A stretch of 64,000 nt of DNA from Conus ventricosus (GCA_018398815.1 CM031614.1:47593681-47657680); one strand, 5' to 3'. Positions 34,385 through 47,092 are shown, counted from the first letter of the stretch. The notes: generated by a model from the letters alone, not told the origin. Numbers and translations: made by a program.

Positions 34385-35650
34385 TATGGGAAGAAGTATG
34401 GAAAGATAGGAAAAAGTAAGGAAAGGCACGACAAAATAGGGAAAGGTAGGAGAAAGTAGGAAAAGGTACGGAAAAGGGAAAGATGGAGGGGGGGGGGGGG
34501 GGGGATAGAGAAAATAGGAAAGGGTAGGGGAAAAAAGGACAAAAGAAGAAAAGGAAGGACAAAGTAGAAAAAAAAGTAGTGAAAGATACAACAAGATGGG
34601 AAAGGTAGGAAAAAGTGCAGAAAGATGCGACACAATAGGAAAAGGTAGGACAAAGTAGGGAACGGCTCAGTATAGTAGGGAAAGGTAGGACAAAGAAGAA
34701 AAGGACGGACAAAGTTAGGAAAGGTCCGACACAGTAGGAACAGGTTCGACAAAGCAGGGACAAATAGGACAAAGTAAGGAAAGGTTGTGCAAAGTAGGGA
34801 ATGATTAGACAAAGTAGGGAAAGGTACTACGAAGAGGAGAAAGATAGGACAAAGTAGGGAAAGATAGGATATAGGGAAAGATACAACAAAGGAGAGCGAG
34901 GATGGACAAAGTAGGAAAAGGTAGGACAAAGAAGGGAAATGTTAGACCAAAAAGTGAAAAGGACAGATTAGGGAAGTGTAGGACAAAGTAGAGAAAGGCA
35001 CAATAAAGTAGGGAACGGTTCGACAAAGAAGGGAAAGGAATGGCAAAGTAGGGAAATGCGCAAAAAAAAAGTAGGGAAAGGTACGACACAACAGGGAAAG
35101 GTGCGATGAAGAAGGGAAAGGAAGGACAAAATAGTGAAAGATGGGACAAAGTATGCAAAGATACTATCCAGTAGGGAAAGGTTGGACAAACTAGATCAAG
35201 GCACGACAAAAACCAACAACGACAACAAAAAACGCATGGAAATGTCAGCGGTAGGGAAAAGCGCGACAAAGTAGAACAGCATATGGAAAGATAGGACAAA
35301 GTAGGAAAGGCATGACAAAGCAAGCAGGGAAAAGGTGGACAAAGGAAGGGAAAATTAGATAAAGTATGCAAAGGTCGGACAAAGGAGGGAAAGTATGAAA
35401 GAATATGAAGAGGTATGACAAAATGAGGAAAAGCACGACAAAGTTAAAATGTAGAAGAAAGTAGTAGAAGATATAAAGAATGTTAGGATAGGAGAGTAAG
35501 GGTAGGGGAAAAAAAGGAAAGATGGGCTGCGGAAAGTATGAAAAAGTACCAAAAAAAAAAAGATAAGTAAAGGCTTTAAATTGCAGGGAAAGAAAAGCAA
35601 AACTTGGCAAAGTTGGGGAAAAGTCGGCAAAGACTAGCGAATGTAGGCAA
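34385..35650. repeat. Polypurine minisatellite, ~20 bp degenerate unit
   Basis: Words such as GGGAAAGGTAGGACAAAGTA recur about every 18-22 bp for nearly 1.3 kb, with very few pyrimidines on the plus strand. A G run sits at about 34487-34504. The pyrimidine-strand open frames (Phe/Leu/Pro/Ser-rich) are compositional. Confidence 0.9.
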
Positions 35651-35859
35651 AGGTAGACCGACTGAATGCACCTGTGTTCGCAGTGGGGCGAAAGCTGTAG
35701 AAACATGACCTGTTCGAAGCGCAGGGTCAGTGTAGTCCCGATATGACGGTGCACAGCAAGTACACGGCTGATAATCAGTGTGTGGAAAAGCCAGCTTCGT
35801 CAGTCTGCTAGTGGTGCCAGATACGTAGTGCAGGAAAAGAGAGGAGCTGGTGTGTGCGT

Positions 35860-35903
35860 GCAAGTGTGTGTACGTGTGTGTGTGTCCGTGTGTGTGTGTG
35901 TGT

Positions 35904-35943
<40 letters not shown>

Positions 35944-35980
35944 CCCGTGTGTGTGTTCCCGTGTGTGTGTGTTCCCGTGT

Positions 35981-36023
<43 letters not shown>

Positions 36024-36060
36024 GTGTGTGTGTGTGCGTGTGTGCGCGCGCGCGCCTGTA
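35860..36060. repeat. (GT)n with GTTCCC interruptions
   Basis: GT blocks are separated by three GTTCCC(GT) words at about 35940-35985, then GT and GCGC. Confidence 0.95.
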
Positions 36061-36119
36061 TTGGTAAGAGAAGTGGCACTCGTTTTGATGCATTTGAAAC
36101 GGAGGGCTGGGATGAAGAC

Positions 36120-36144
36120 AGCGAGAGACAGAGACAGACAGACA

Positions 36145-36182
<38 letters not shown>

Positions 36183-36240
36183 AGGGGGAGGAGGGGGGGG
36201 GATGAAAGATGAGGATGGGGATTGGAGCGAGAGAGAGAGA
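36120..36240. repeat. (GACA)n/(GA)n purine tract
   Basis: GACAGA, then GA and G-rich sequence. Confidence 0.9.
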
Positions 36241-36580
36241 ATATTGACGTCATTTGATGACTACTTTACAACGCCGTTTTAGCATGTGGTTTCCTGACGC
36301 TAGAAACAGCAGCATTGTTGTCGTGACCCACCTGAACGAATCACTTTTCTTTACAAGTGTACTGTCGCTTACCTGTTCTGTCGCGAACGGGAAAAAAACC
36401 GAAACGCGCCCACACAAATGACAAGGGAATACAATGGGCCTGAGGGTGCACTGTCCACTGAAGCTGCGTCGTCCCCCACTGGCAGCCGGGATCGGTTGAG
36501 TTCAGTTCAAACCCGGTCGGTTCTCCCGATAGAGCTCTAGAGTGCTCATTTGTGCTTGAAGTCTCAGTTGAACAATCTGT

Positions 36581-36582
<2 letters not shown>

Positions 36583-36621
<39 letters not shown>
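36583..36621. repeat. (GA)n microsatellite
   Basis: About 37 bp of GA. Confidence 0.95.
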
Positions 36622-36837
36622 CGGACTGGGAACTAAGTTCAACCATGAGGCTATCCATCTTTTCAGTAAAATGAAATCACCTTAATATCATTACACAGCC
36701 TAAGATTCGGCATTAAGCCAGAAAGAAAGCGTTGACAAATGTGCATGTGCAGGTTAAAACGCAGAAACATCAGCATGCGTTTACACATGTACGCGCAAGC
36801 TGACTCGCACACATGTGCATCCTAGCACCCACCTCTA

Positions 36838-36840
36838 CAC

Positions 36841-36909
<69 letters not shown>

Positions 36910-36968
36910 TTCACACATATATATACACACTCGATGACGAATGCCTACACAACACGCACGCACGCACG

Positions 36969-37035
<67 letters not shown>
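36838..37035. repeat. Paired (CA)n tracts
   Basis: CA at about 36841-36907 and 36973-37034, with an ATATATACAC and CGCA spacer. Confidence 0.95.
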
Positions 37036-37036
<1 letters not shown>

Positions 37037-37039
37037 TTT

Positions 37040-38420
37040 CAATTTCAGATTCATGAAAGGGCCACGAGCACACTTGTCCGCGGCTAAGCCACAAGACCGT
37101 TTCCAGCATTCTATCTGTCCCAGCTTTCTCCTCTCCCCCTTCCCTCCGACCCACCTCTCGTACAGTCCCCTACAAAGAACTGATTTTTGTAGATAGAACA
37201 TTTTATGAGAGATAGTTATTCACATAATATGTAGTTGTACCCCAGCCTTTGAATTCCACTCCACAAGCTTTTTGTCCGATCCTCGCAGGTGATAAAGTCA
37301 AGCATCTTGCTCCGAATATGAAAAGATAAGTGATTGCTCGTTCTTCGTTTTTGTTGTCCTGAATGTTGTTTCTCTTGCCTGAAGAAGTCCTAAGAGGTCG
37401 AAACGCGTCGTGTTTTGTCTTGTGATTTGTTTGGCCCCTTTCTTTGGCGGACTCACTGATAATTTTCTTTGAAATTTGTAGATTTGTTGACTTTTTAATG
37501 ATGACATTTTCACCTTTTATCCTTCTTGTAGTCTTTTCTTAGTTTCTTTTTTTTTTCCGTTCTTGATAAAGAGTCGGACAGAATAGAGAGAATAATTTTG
37601 CATTGTATCTATGTGAAGAGTTACTTCCTTAATCAGTGTCTTCATTGCTGGCACCACTGCAGACTGTGGACGCAGAATTAATGTTATGAAGGTAACGAGG
37701 TTCAAAACCGCTTTTCACATTATGAAGTTCATGGCGTAAAACAAATTGCGAGCCACCTGTCGCGTTGAATACTTTCCATTGTGCTTGAAAATGTTGGTTT
37801 CCAGCGAACGCGAACTTCTTTGCCAGCTCAAAATGGACTATAGGCAAACCTCATTCCCTGTGAAATACTATTCATGACATGGCATCTGCTTGTGACAGTG
37901 TGTTTACCGGATAACCCCCAATGTTTTGCTACGGAACGCAGCTTAACAAACTTGGATGTTTTGACACATTAAATGTGAGAAAACGGGAGATTATGTAGGG
38001 TGGTGGAAATATGAAAGGGGATGAGGGAGTGCTAGGATCAACTTAAGGGAAAGGACAGGGGGTGGGGAGTAGGCATCTTTTCCTCATTGTATTTATTTGA
38101 TTTTTGGTTACCATTGTCAGCAGGATCACTTCGGATTGTTGTCAATGGCTGGCTAAAACTCAGCGGACTAAGTCTGCCTGTCTGCTTGCCTGTTTGTTGT
38201 CTCTTTGTCCAAGGTCTGACCAGCTAGGCTAAAGCGCAGATAGATCAGACATCTGCTAAGTCGTAGCCATGAAACACTTCTTAAATTCTCTCATCTTAGT
38301 CTGTGCTTCATTTATCCATCAACTTTAAACCGTGCGCAGTGTGGTCTTGAAACTTAGCAGATGCGGTGTAGCGTATGTGGAATATCCGCACGCAGTGACA
38401 CCTCCTTGGTGAAGCTGAAA
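37040..38420. other. Mostly unassigned DNA
   Basis: A Penelope-terminus-like sequence (CCTGAAGAAG...GGTCGAAACGCGTC) lies at 37379-37410. The remaining sequence shows no recognised gene. Confidence 0.35.
37379..37412 (+). mobile_element. Degenerate hammerhead/Penelope-terminus-like remnant
   Basis: CTGAAGA, an imperfect stem, GAAA and CGCGTCG are present, but the base after the cleavage U would be G, which hammerheads do not tolerate. It is probably a decayed copy or chance. Confidence 0.25.
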
Positions 38421-38423
38421 CAC

Positions 38424-38962
<539 letters not shown>

Positions 38963-39049
38963 TTGGCGCGTTTTTACTTTTCATTGCCGTCGATGAAAGT
39001 AGTGTGTGATCAAAGAATACACCTGCGTATGCTTTGAATTTTCAGAGTC

Positions 39050-39428
39050 ATCTTAACCAAGGAGGTTATATTTTCACCCCTATCTATTGGTTTGCTTGTT
39101 TGTCTATCGGCTGAACTGCACATATATCATAGAAGTGACTTTAACGGAACTCGAAAAGATTTTGGATGTGGTCCACGGAACAAAATGTTAATTTTTGGTG
39201 TTGATTCGTTTCACAGATTCAGATCAAAGGGCGACCTCATGATCCATATAGTGAGATGATGCAAAAAGTACTGAAATGATCTGAACGAAACTGGGTGGAA
39301 AGGTGAAAGATGAAATGTGGTCAGAGGACGGACCTGTTCAATTTTAGAGCGGATTCTTGGGCGGATCCCTGATTGTGTTCGATTTTGGTAAAGGTCTCCG
39401 CTTGTCGGGGTGCTCTTCTAGGTGTCAG
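39050..39428 (+). mobile_element. Dispersed repeat with GGAGGTTATATTTTCACCC start, copy 1
   Basis: The start CCAAGGAGGTTATATTTTCA and the end TCTCCGCTTGTCGGGGTGCT plus CTTCTAG resemble a repeat family that I recall as widespread in marine invertebrate genomes (GGAGGTTATGTTTTCACC...GCGGAGGTCTGCGCTC). There is no coding capacity. Its class is not established from this sequence. Confidence 0.55.
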
Positions 39429-39429
39429 G

Positions 39430-39735
39430 ATATCACATGTTTTCACCCGCGTCCATCGTTTCGTTTGCTTATTTGTTGGTCTGTCTGTGCGCAGGATTAC
39501 GCTAAAACGACTGAACCCATTTTAACCAGACTTCGTCAAATGTGGAATGTGGCTATTAAATTCGGCAAGATCAGATTGCGGAGGTAGGATCTTTAAGCTA
39601 AGGTTGACAAATTATACTACGTCAGAGCTTTTTAGCCGATTTTACCAACACTTGGTTGAAAGGATAAAGTGGCCCATTAATTCAGGTGCAGATCCGGATA
39701 ATGCAGAAGATCCGAGATCTGTTCACGCCACGTAA
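39430..39735 (+). mobile_element. Same dispersed repeat, copy 2 (adjacent, partial)
   Basis: It shares the words CATGTTTTCACCCGCGTCCA, TTTGCTTATTTGTTGGTCTG, ATTACGCTAAAACGACTGAA and GGTGCAGATCCGGATAA in the same order as the family. It follows copy 1 directly in tandem. Confidence 0.5.
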
Positions 39736-39884
39736 GTTGATATAATTATGACGTATTTTGCACAAACATGAAGACTGAGCACTTACCGTCTCAGATTGAT
39801 TACTGCCTGCTAAGTGATATAATTCAGTTGAAAGTTCTAAATTGTCACCGAGCATCCTTAAAAAAAAATATTTAAAAAAAAAGA

Positions 39885-39915
39885 AGGGGGGGGGGGGGGG
39901 GGGGGGGGGGGGGGT
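39885..39915. repeat. Poly-G run
   Basis: About 28 G, preceded by A-rich sequence. Confidence 0.95.
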
Positions 39916-40407
39916 ACGGAAAGAAACCCCATCAGTCCATGTCAACTATCACCTCTAAAGCTTCTTTTTTATTTTTCTTCTTCAGTTTCCAATACTTGCT
40001 CCTGTATATGTCTCTCTCTTCCAATGACTTGGAAATCGAGGGATGACGACCCAAACATCAACATTTAAGAAGAAACAAACTTTTGGGATTTTTTCTTCTT
40101 TTTCTTTTTTACCGACACACTTACATTTCTTACTATTTTCCCCGTGAGCGGACGTTTACATACAAGAAATGAGTGAACGAGCGATTCGTAATTAAACAAA
40201 AAGTGAAAATGCAACATTTTGTAACACACCGTAGAATACTGCGTTGCATCGTGACGCAATGCACAGTATTGTATTGATTGCAATGCACCGACTTGTAAAC
40301 CATCAGTGTTCTCCATTTCGGGGGAAATGTAACATTTTGCAAGCACCGCATTCTCATTGTAGTGTGACGTTTTTGTACCGCTTTCCACCTCATCAGCTGT
40401 AAATTTT

Positions 40408-41668
40408 AACAAGATGCAAAGCATATAAACGTACTCCCAGTTTATAGTGAATACGCGTGAGATATTCCATAAAGAGGAAAAACCGCCTTGGGCTGGTGTA
40501 ACCGTTAGTAATGGCTATTCTGGTAAACATCGGCCATCTTCTGTGACCTAAAAATGAACATACTTACAAATTTTCAGAAAGATCGGCCAAGAACTTTCTG
40601 AGATTTTCCATAAAGAAGAAAACCATTATGGGCCGTTAGTAACGGCAGATATTCTATAAAGAAGAAAAACCGTTACAGGCTAGTTAGTAACGGCTATAAC
40701 GGGGTAAACTAAAACATCGGACATCATCCGTGACCCATAATGAACATACCTGCTATTTTTCACAAAGATCTGCCAAGTACATTCTGAGATATTCCATGGA
40801 GAAGAAAAGGCGTTACAGCCGTTATAACGGATATAACGGTAAACTAAAACATCGGCATCATCGGTGACCCATAATGAAAATACCTACAAATTTTCAGAAA
40901 ATCGGCCGCGTGCTTTCTGAGATATTCTATAAAGAAGAAAAAGCGTTACAGGCGTTACAGCCGTTACTAACGTCTATAGCGGTAAACTAAAACATCAGGC
41001 ATTATTCGTGACACATAATGAACATACCTACAAATTTTTGAGAAAGATCGGCCAAGTACTTTTTGAGATATTCTATAAAGAAGAAAAACGTTACAGGTCG
41101 TACAGCCGTTAGTAACGGCTGTAACGGTAAACTAAAACATCGGGCATCATCCGTGACCCATAGTGAACATCCCTACTAAATTTTCAGAAAGATCGGCCAA
41201 GTACTTTTCTAGATATTCTATAAAGAAGAAAACCGTTACAGGCTTTTACAGCCGTTAGTAACGGCTGTAACGGTAAACTAAAACATCGGGCATCATCCGT
41301 GACCCATAATGAACATACCTACACATTTTCAGAAAGATCGGCCTAGTACTTTTTGAGATATTCCATAAAGAAGAAAAACCGTTACAGGCTGTTACAGCCG
41401 TTAGTAACGGCTGTAACGGGGTAAACTAAAACATCGGGCACCATCCGTGACCCATAATAAACGTACCTGCTAATTTTCACAAAGATCAGCCAAGTACTTT
41501 CTGAGATATTCCATGGAGAAGAAAAAGCGTTACAGGTAAACTAAAACATCGAGCATCATCCTTGACCCATAGTGAACATACCTACAAATTTTCAGAAAGA
41601 TCGGCCCAGTAGTTTTGTCTGGAGCGAGTGGAACACATTTTGACCACGGACACACAGACAGACAGACA

Positions 41669-41670
<2 letters not shown>
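40408..41670 (-). mobile_element. Dispersed non-autonomous element with internal tandem repeats, copy B (inverted relative to copy A)
   Basis: The two arms match copy A at 14120-14631 in reverse complement (AACAAGATGCAAAGCATATA on the left; GAGCGAGTGGAACACATTTT and a (GACA)n tail on the right). Between them are about eight units of roughly 145 bp carrying AAGATCGGCCAAGTACTTT, CATCCGTGACCCATAATGAA and a palindrome TTACAGCCGTTA-G-TAACGGCTGTAA. The (GACA)n end runs into (CA)n. No transposase frame exists, so it would need proteins supplied elsewhere. Helitron-like ancestry is plausible but unproven. Confidence 0.78.
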
Positions 41671-41719
<49 letters not shown>

Positions 41720-41729
41720 CACACACACA
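41653..41729. repeat. (GACA)n-(CA)n at the end of copy B
   Basis: Four GACA units, then about 48 bp of CA. Confidence 0.95.
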
Positions 41730-42390
41730 GAGCATTTCTTCGTTCCCATTCTAAAGTACTCCCTGTTCTTTAAGAACTGGGAGTTCAAAAACGCGCTGAA
41801 CCGACTTGTATTTGAACATGTGAATTAATCTGTAACACGCTGTTTTGTAACATTTTGTAACAGAGGCAGCACAGCGTCAGTTCTCGCTCGACGTTCCAAA
41901 GTGGTTTATACCGAGTTTGCCGTCTTCCGCCGTTTCTTCAGGATCCCCGGCGTACACCAGCTGTCAAAGTGACTTTCGCCGAGGGCAATGTCAAGGAGAC
42001 GGTTTTTTTTTTATTTTATTTTATTTTTTCTGACAATCTCACCTAGTCCTCTGGAGCAGGTGAACGGAGGAGAGTGAGTCATGAAACAGCACCGACAACA
42101 GACGTCATCAACGTACGCAACGTGAAGTGTTTGATCTTTATATGGGCCGGTTAAGGTAGATCAAAGAAAGGAACAGGCGAAAGGAAGAGTTAATGAGAGC
42201 ATACACGTGAGTACACAGCGGTTTGAAATCAAGAGAGTGAACCAGCCACGCAGAAAAAAAAAAGTTACAAAGGTAGCATTCAAGTTTATGAATGAAAGAG
42301 TGTGTGAGAGATCGAACCACTGAATGAATTCAATCACAAAAAAATACAAACCACTTGGTAGCGGACTTTATACCGCCGTCCTCTCATCAC
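41730..42390. other. Unassigned DNA
   Basis: The T-rich stretch is at 42002-42030. No recognisable gene. Confidence 0.4.
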
Positions 42391-42394
42391 CAAC

Positions 42395-42418
42395 CCCCCC
42401 CCCCCCCCCCCCCCCCGC
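42395..42418. repeat. Poly-C run
   Basis: About 21 C. Confidence 0.95.
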
Positions 42419-42576
42419 GCCTCCCACCATTTTCACATCCTCCACCCTCTAATTTTCCGCTCCTTACCGCAAAGAAGCCACTCAGGAGCAGACTGTTATG
42501 TTGCCTGGCAACCGGACGAGGGCCTTTACACAACAGTGACTGAGGTGGTTTTCATTTCACAAGCGGCTAAGGGCGC

Positions 42577-42659
42577 GTGCACACACACACACACACACAC
42601 GCACACGCATTCACACAGGCACATACACACAGGCACTCGCGCGCGCGCGCGCGCACGCA

Positions 42660-42709
<50 letters not shown>

Positions 42710-42802
42710 CAGATGTGCACGCACGTGCACACTCACCCCCCCCCCCCCCACACACCACACACACACACAAGCACGCACGCACGCGCGCGCGCGCACGCAC
42801 AC

Positions 42803-42862
<60 letters not shown>

Positions 42863-42920
42863 GCGCGCGCACAGAGCTCATGTGTGCGCGCACATAGAGA
42901 CACATGCACACGTACACGCA
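42577..42920. repeat. (CA)n/(GCGC)n compound tract
   Basis: CA blocks alternate with GCGC patches (42638-42652, 42783-42794 and 42862-42870) and a C run near 42736-42749. Both CA and GC alternation favour Z-DNA. Confidence 0.95.
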
Positions 42921-43083
42921 CGACACGATACAAGCCAGTTACACACAAGGCTGTCTTTCTGCCAACACTACTTGCACTTGCTGTTCTGTCTATGGCGCCA
43001 CGCTGCCAGTAGATCAGCTTAGAACAAATAACACAACTACTCTTCCTTTTGCTGTACCCCCTTTCGCCCTCTTACATCCCAGT

Positions 43084-43120
43084 CCCCCCCCCCCCCCCCC
43101 CCCCCCCCACCCCCCCCCAC
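43084..43120. repeat. Poly-C run
   Basis: More than 30 C with one or two A interruptions. Confidence 0.95.
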
Positions 43121-43422
43121 TTTCTCTGTCTCTCATCCGTACACCCTTCCTCCCTGCAACTCTCTCCTCCCCTCCTCCCCAACCCATTGCTTCTTTATCC
43201 TTTGTACTTTTTCGCTCATTCCTCCCTGGCTACTGGTACCTAGCTTCTGTTTATCTACCTTCTCTCCCCTCCCGCCTTCCCTCTCCCCTTTTCATACGCC
43301 TTCCTACTATGCCCGTTATCTGCTCGCCAGACCATTTTGCTTTACCTTGATGTCGGAGCCAAGTTTTTTTTTTCTTCAGTTTTCTTTCATCGGGCGTTGT
43401 GCTGGAGTACCAGTACTGTACT

Positions 43423-43424
<2 letters not shown>

Positions 43425-43462
<38 letters not shown>

Positions 43463-43512
43463 TGTGTGTGGTGTGTGTGCGCGCGCGCGCGCGCGCGCGC
43501 GTGTGTGTGTTG
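43425..43512. repeat. (GT)n-(GC)n microsatellite
   Basis: GT with GGTG breaks, then about 22 bp of GC, then GT. This is a strong Z-DNA-type alternation. Confidence 0.95.
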
Positions 43513-43608
43513 TGAGTGCGCGCGTGCTTGAGAATGGGATGGAGAAGTGTCAGGCATTTGTGCGTGCGGGCGGGCATACTTGCGTGTGTAAGTGCCAGCA
43601 TAATAAAT

Positions 43609-43610
43609 CT

Positions 43611-43673
<63 letters not shown>

Positions 43674-43743
43674 CTGTCTGTTGCTCTCTCTGTCTGTCTG
43701 CCTCTGTCTGTCTGTCGCGTCGTCTGTCTGTCCTCTGTCTCTG

Positions 43744-43776
<33 letters not shown>

Positions 43777-43872
43777 CTCTCTCTCCTCTCTCTCTCTCCT
43801 CTCTCTCTCTCTTCTTCTTCTTCTTCTTCTTCTTCTCTTTTCTTCTTCTTCTTCTTCTTCTTCTTCTTCGTG
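43609..43872. repeat. (CT)n, (CTGT)n and (CTT)n tract
   Basis: CT, TCTG words and then two CTT runs at about 43811-43834 and 43842-43869. Confidence 0.95.
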
Positions 43873-43979
43873 TCCCCCCCTCACTTTCATTCTGTCTCCG
43901 TCCACACTGTATTGGGAGGACATTTTGTCAAGACGTAAAGGAATGATGTTTGTTTGTTTAAAAAGTAGTAGTTTTTAAA

Positions 43980-44296
43980 ATCATGCAGCGTCATTTCGCG
44001 TTAGTAACGCGTAACTTTTAATGAATGAACACAAACAGACGCATTGAAAGTCTTTACTGACCGATGTCTGGCTAGTATTGTAGGTTCCTTGGAAGGCGGA
44101 AGTTGTCGGGGAACATTTGGTGATGGTTTTTATAGCGACTAACTGGTTCCCAGCAAAGGTGGAAATCAAAGAAATGGAGCTAAATGATTACAAACTGCAT
44201 TATAAAAGGCTTCCTTATAGCAGCAATGGTTGTGCCAGTAAAGAGAAAGAGATGATAATCCGGAACGTACTTTTCCGTGATTTCCTTACCAAAATA
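43980..44296. other. Unassigned DNA with a short open frame
   Basis: A frame from 44117 gives about 60 non-repetitive codons before entering the CT tract. It has no recognised family and is not called as a gene. Confidence 0.35.
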
Positions 44297-44298
<2 letters not shown>

Positions 44299-44366
<68 letters not shown>

Positions 44367-44407
44367 ACAACACACACACACAAACACACATACACACACA
44401 GAGTGGT

Positions 44408-44493
<86 letters not shown>

Positions 44494-44514
44494 CGCACAT
44501 GCGCGCTCACACAG

Positions 44515-44580
<66 letters not shown>
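44299..44580. repeat. (CT)n, (CA)n, (GA)n and (CA)n compound microsatellite
   Basis: CT to about 44364, a short CA run, GA at about 44408-44492, and CA at 44519-44577. The CT and GA arms are complementary to each other. Confidence 0.95.
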
Positions 44581-44582
<2 letters not shown>

Positions 44583-44724
44583 GATAGACAGCAGATAGAT
44601 AGATGGACGGATAGATTGATAGATGGGTTGTGTGTGTGTATGTGTGTGTGCGCGCACGCGTGTGTGTATGCGTGCGTGCATATACAAATGCATGCATACA
44701 TACATGTACATTCACACAGGTGAG

Positions 44725-45030
44725 ACAGAGAGTGGGATGGAGAGAAAGGAGGAGAGGAGAAAAAGGATGAGGAAGAGAAGGGGAGGGCAATACAGCAGAA
44801 CAGAGGAGAGGAAAGCAGAGAAGAAACGAGCAGGGCAGTGCATGGCAGAAAAAAGGAAGAGAGAAGAGCAAGGTAGATCAGAGGGCTGGGCATGGCCGGG
44901 CAGGGAAGAGCAAGGTGGAGCAGGACAGCGAAAATCAGGGCAGGGCAGAGCAGAACAGGCGGAGAAGAGAAGAAGTGATGAGAAAAGAAGGGAGGAGGAG
45001 GAGGAGGAGAAGAAGAAGACGAAGAGAGAG
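44725..45030. repeat. Polypurine degenerate repeat
   Basis: GAGGAGAGGAAA and GCAGGGCAGAGCAGAACAG words recur. The plus strand is nearly pyrimidine-poor over 300 bp. Confidence 0.7.
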
Positions 45031-45049
45031 GGTGGATGGGACAGAGATA

Positions 45050-45069
45050 CACACACGCACACACGCACA

Positions 45070-45109
<40 letters not shown>

Positions 45110-45144
45110 CACACACGCACACACACACACACACACACACAAAA

Positions 45145-45194
<50 letters not shown>

Positions 45195-45195
45195 C
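45050..45195. repeat. (CGCA)n-(CA)n microsatellite
   Basis: CGCA tetranucleotides at about 45064-45112, then CA to 45193 with an AAAACCC break. Confidence 0.95.
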
Positions 45196-45199
45196 ATTT

Positions 45200-46230
45200 C
45201 AGTGAAAATAGGAAAGTGGGTGTGCGTGTATGTGTGTGGAAGCTGGGAGTAAGGATACGTGTCGAGATTAGATTGAAAGGAATCTGGACTGGAAAGGTGC
45301 CAGAGAAAAAGTAGGGGACTATTCCATTCTTGAAGACCAGACCTGCAAGCGGAACGGGTAAACTGTTTACAGCTGCCGGATTTGTTCGTGGAATTTACAA
45401 AATGTAATGTTTAAGAGATGGTGAACTAGATGGTCTAGGGCAGGCAGGGTGTAAATTGAATGCAGGAGGGAAGTACATGACCATTCAACCTTTCGTATTT
45501 CTTCCTCGTTCTCATTCTCTTCTTCGTTTGGCTGTTCCTTTATTTTCCGTTTGCATCTTTCTCCTCCTCATTCTCTTCCTCCTTTTCTTCTTTTTAAACA
45601 CGAGACATGTGGCTGAGTTTGTAACAGTAGCATCAGTAACAAAGATGATGATGATGACGGCGTGAGTCATGACGAAAGTGACAATAAACAGAACAAGGGG
45701 AAGAGATAAAAAAGGATAAAGAATAGGAAAGAACATTTGGTTTACAATATCAACAGGTGACAATGCATTATGAAAAGTTAACCGATTGTGAATCGACAAC
45801 TCACTGTTACTTCCAATTGAAGACTTCCTTCTGACAAGACTTTGATCTTCTAGAACATTATCTTCTTTTCCAGATTTCACTGCTTTACCGCTGAACTGAT
45901 TCATCTGCAACCATTAAGTTAATCGCTGTTGATGCCCCCCCCCCCCTTTTTTTTTGTGGTTTAAATTGTTGTTGTTGTTGTTGTCTGTTTTTGTTTTTGT
46001 TTTGTCGTGGTTGGTTGCCTTCCCTGTGGAAGAAATTAGTGGTCAAAATACTTTGCTTTTGTATGTTCCTTTGTTTACTCCATCGGTGGCATAGTAACAT
46101 TTCCTTATCCTTTTGCTTCATTTCCCGTCTACAGTCTATATATGTTTTCAAATTATTTTTCCGATAGTCTTCAGCAGACTGAGCAGTAAAGGCACCTTCC
46201 GTTTACAACATTTTTAACTTTGGAACATTG
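45200..46230. other. Unassigned DNA
   Basis: C run plus T run at 45935-45956, (GTT)n at 45967-45983. No recognised gene. Confidence 0.4.
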
Positions 46231-46234
46231 TGAC

Positions 46235-46425
46235 CTCCATCACGAAAGTGATGTTTTCACCCTCACAAGTTTGTTTACTTTTTGTTTCTTTGTTTGTACC
46301 TTAGCTCGATTACTTTGGGGAAAAATTCTGGAACTATTTGTTCAAAGAAGAAATGTGATCCAGGGGCAAAACCATCCATGGTGTGGATCCAGATCAAATG
46401 GCAGATCCTGCATCGTTTTTTGAGT
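46235..46425 (+). mobile_element. Dispersed GTTTTCACCC repeat, copy 3 (partial)
   Basis: GTGATGTTTTCACCCTCACA, TTTGTTTGTACCTTAGCTCG, ATTACTTTGGGG and ATGGTGTGGATCCAGATCAA follow the order seen at 39.05-39.7 kb. Confidence 0.5.
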
Positions 46426-46797
46426 CATGTGTGTGACAAATCAGTTTACGTAACTATACTCTTTGTATGCGCGCGTGTGTGTGTGTGTTGTGTGTTGAAC
46501 TTTAATGTTTGCATTGTCTCAGAAAGTTCAAGAAAAAACGTAATCAAACTTGGCAGAATGACAAATTTGTTTGGACCTTTCCAGTCATCCTGTGCCTTAA
46601 GATGTCAATGAATCGTAATGGTCCCTAATCTGCTATCAATATTTTTAACACTATAATCAGTCACATAGGATTAATCATTTTCTTATAGGTCATGATTGTA
46701 TACTTGCTTTCCACTTTGTTCAAAAACATTTTGAATGATATTATATGCAAAAACTGCAACTATTTTCAAGTTTTGATTTGTCAAGATTATACCTTTT

Positions 46798-47092
46798 AAT
46801 GTGCTTTCCACCAAGCAGAGTGGAGTCATAATTTCATATACTACTAAATATGAAACAATGCTACACCACATATTCACGGGAAAGTGTTTGTCAACATCAG
46901 GCTATTTATGCACTTTCTACCAAGCAGTAGTGGAGTTATGAATCAATGTATTACTAAATTTGAAACAATGCTACCACATAATCACGGGAAAGTGTTTGTC
47001 AACATCAGGCTATTTATGCACTTTCTACCAATCAATGTATTACTAAATATGAAACAATGCAAGACCACATAATCACAGTAAAATGTTGTGCA
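46798..47092. repeat. ~108 bp tandem repeat, about 2.7 copies
   Basis: Copies share ATGCACTTTCTACCAAGCAG, TATTACTAAATATGAAACAA and GGGAAAGTGTTTGTCAACAT words. The third copy lacks about 19 bp (the AGCAGTAGTGGAGTTATGA segment). Confidence 0.92.

Noticed and set aside
34325..35754. Several 90-190 codon Phe/Leu/Pro/Ser-rich membrane-like frames on the minus strand
   Set aside because: They arise from the polypyrimidine strand of the minisatellite and are open in multiple phases.
43347..43946. 199-codon frame
   Set aside because: Reads through GT, CT and CTT microsatellites; the non-repeat parts are too short to judge.
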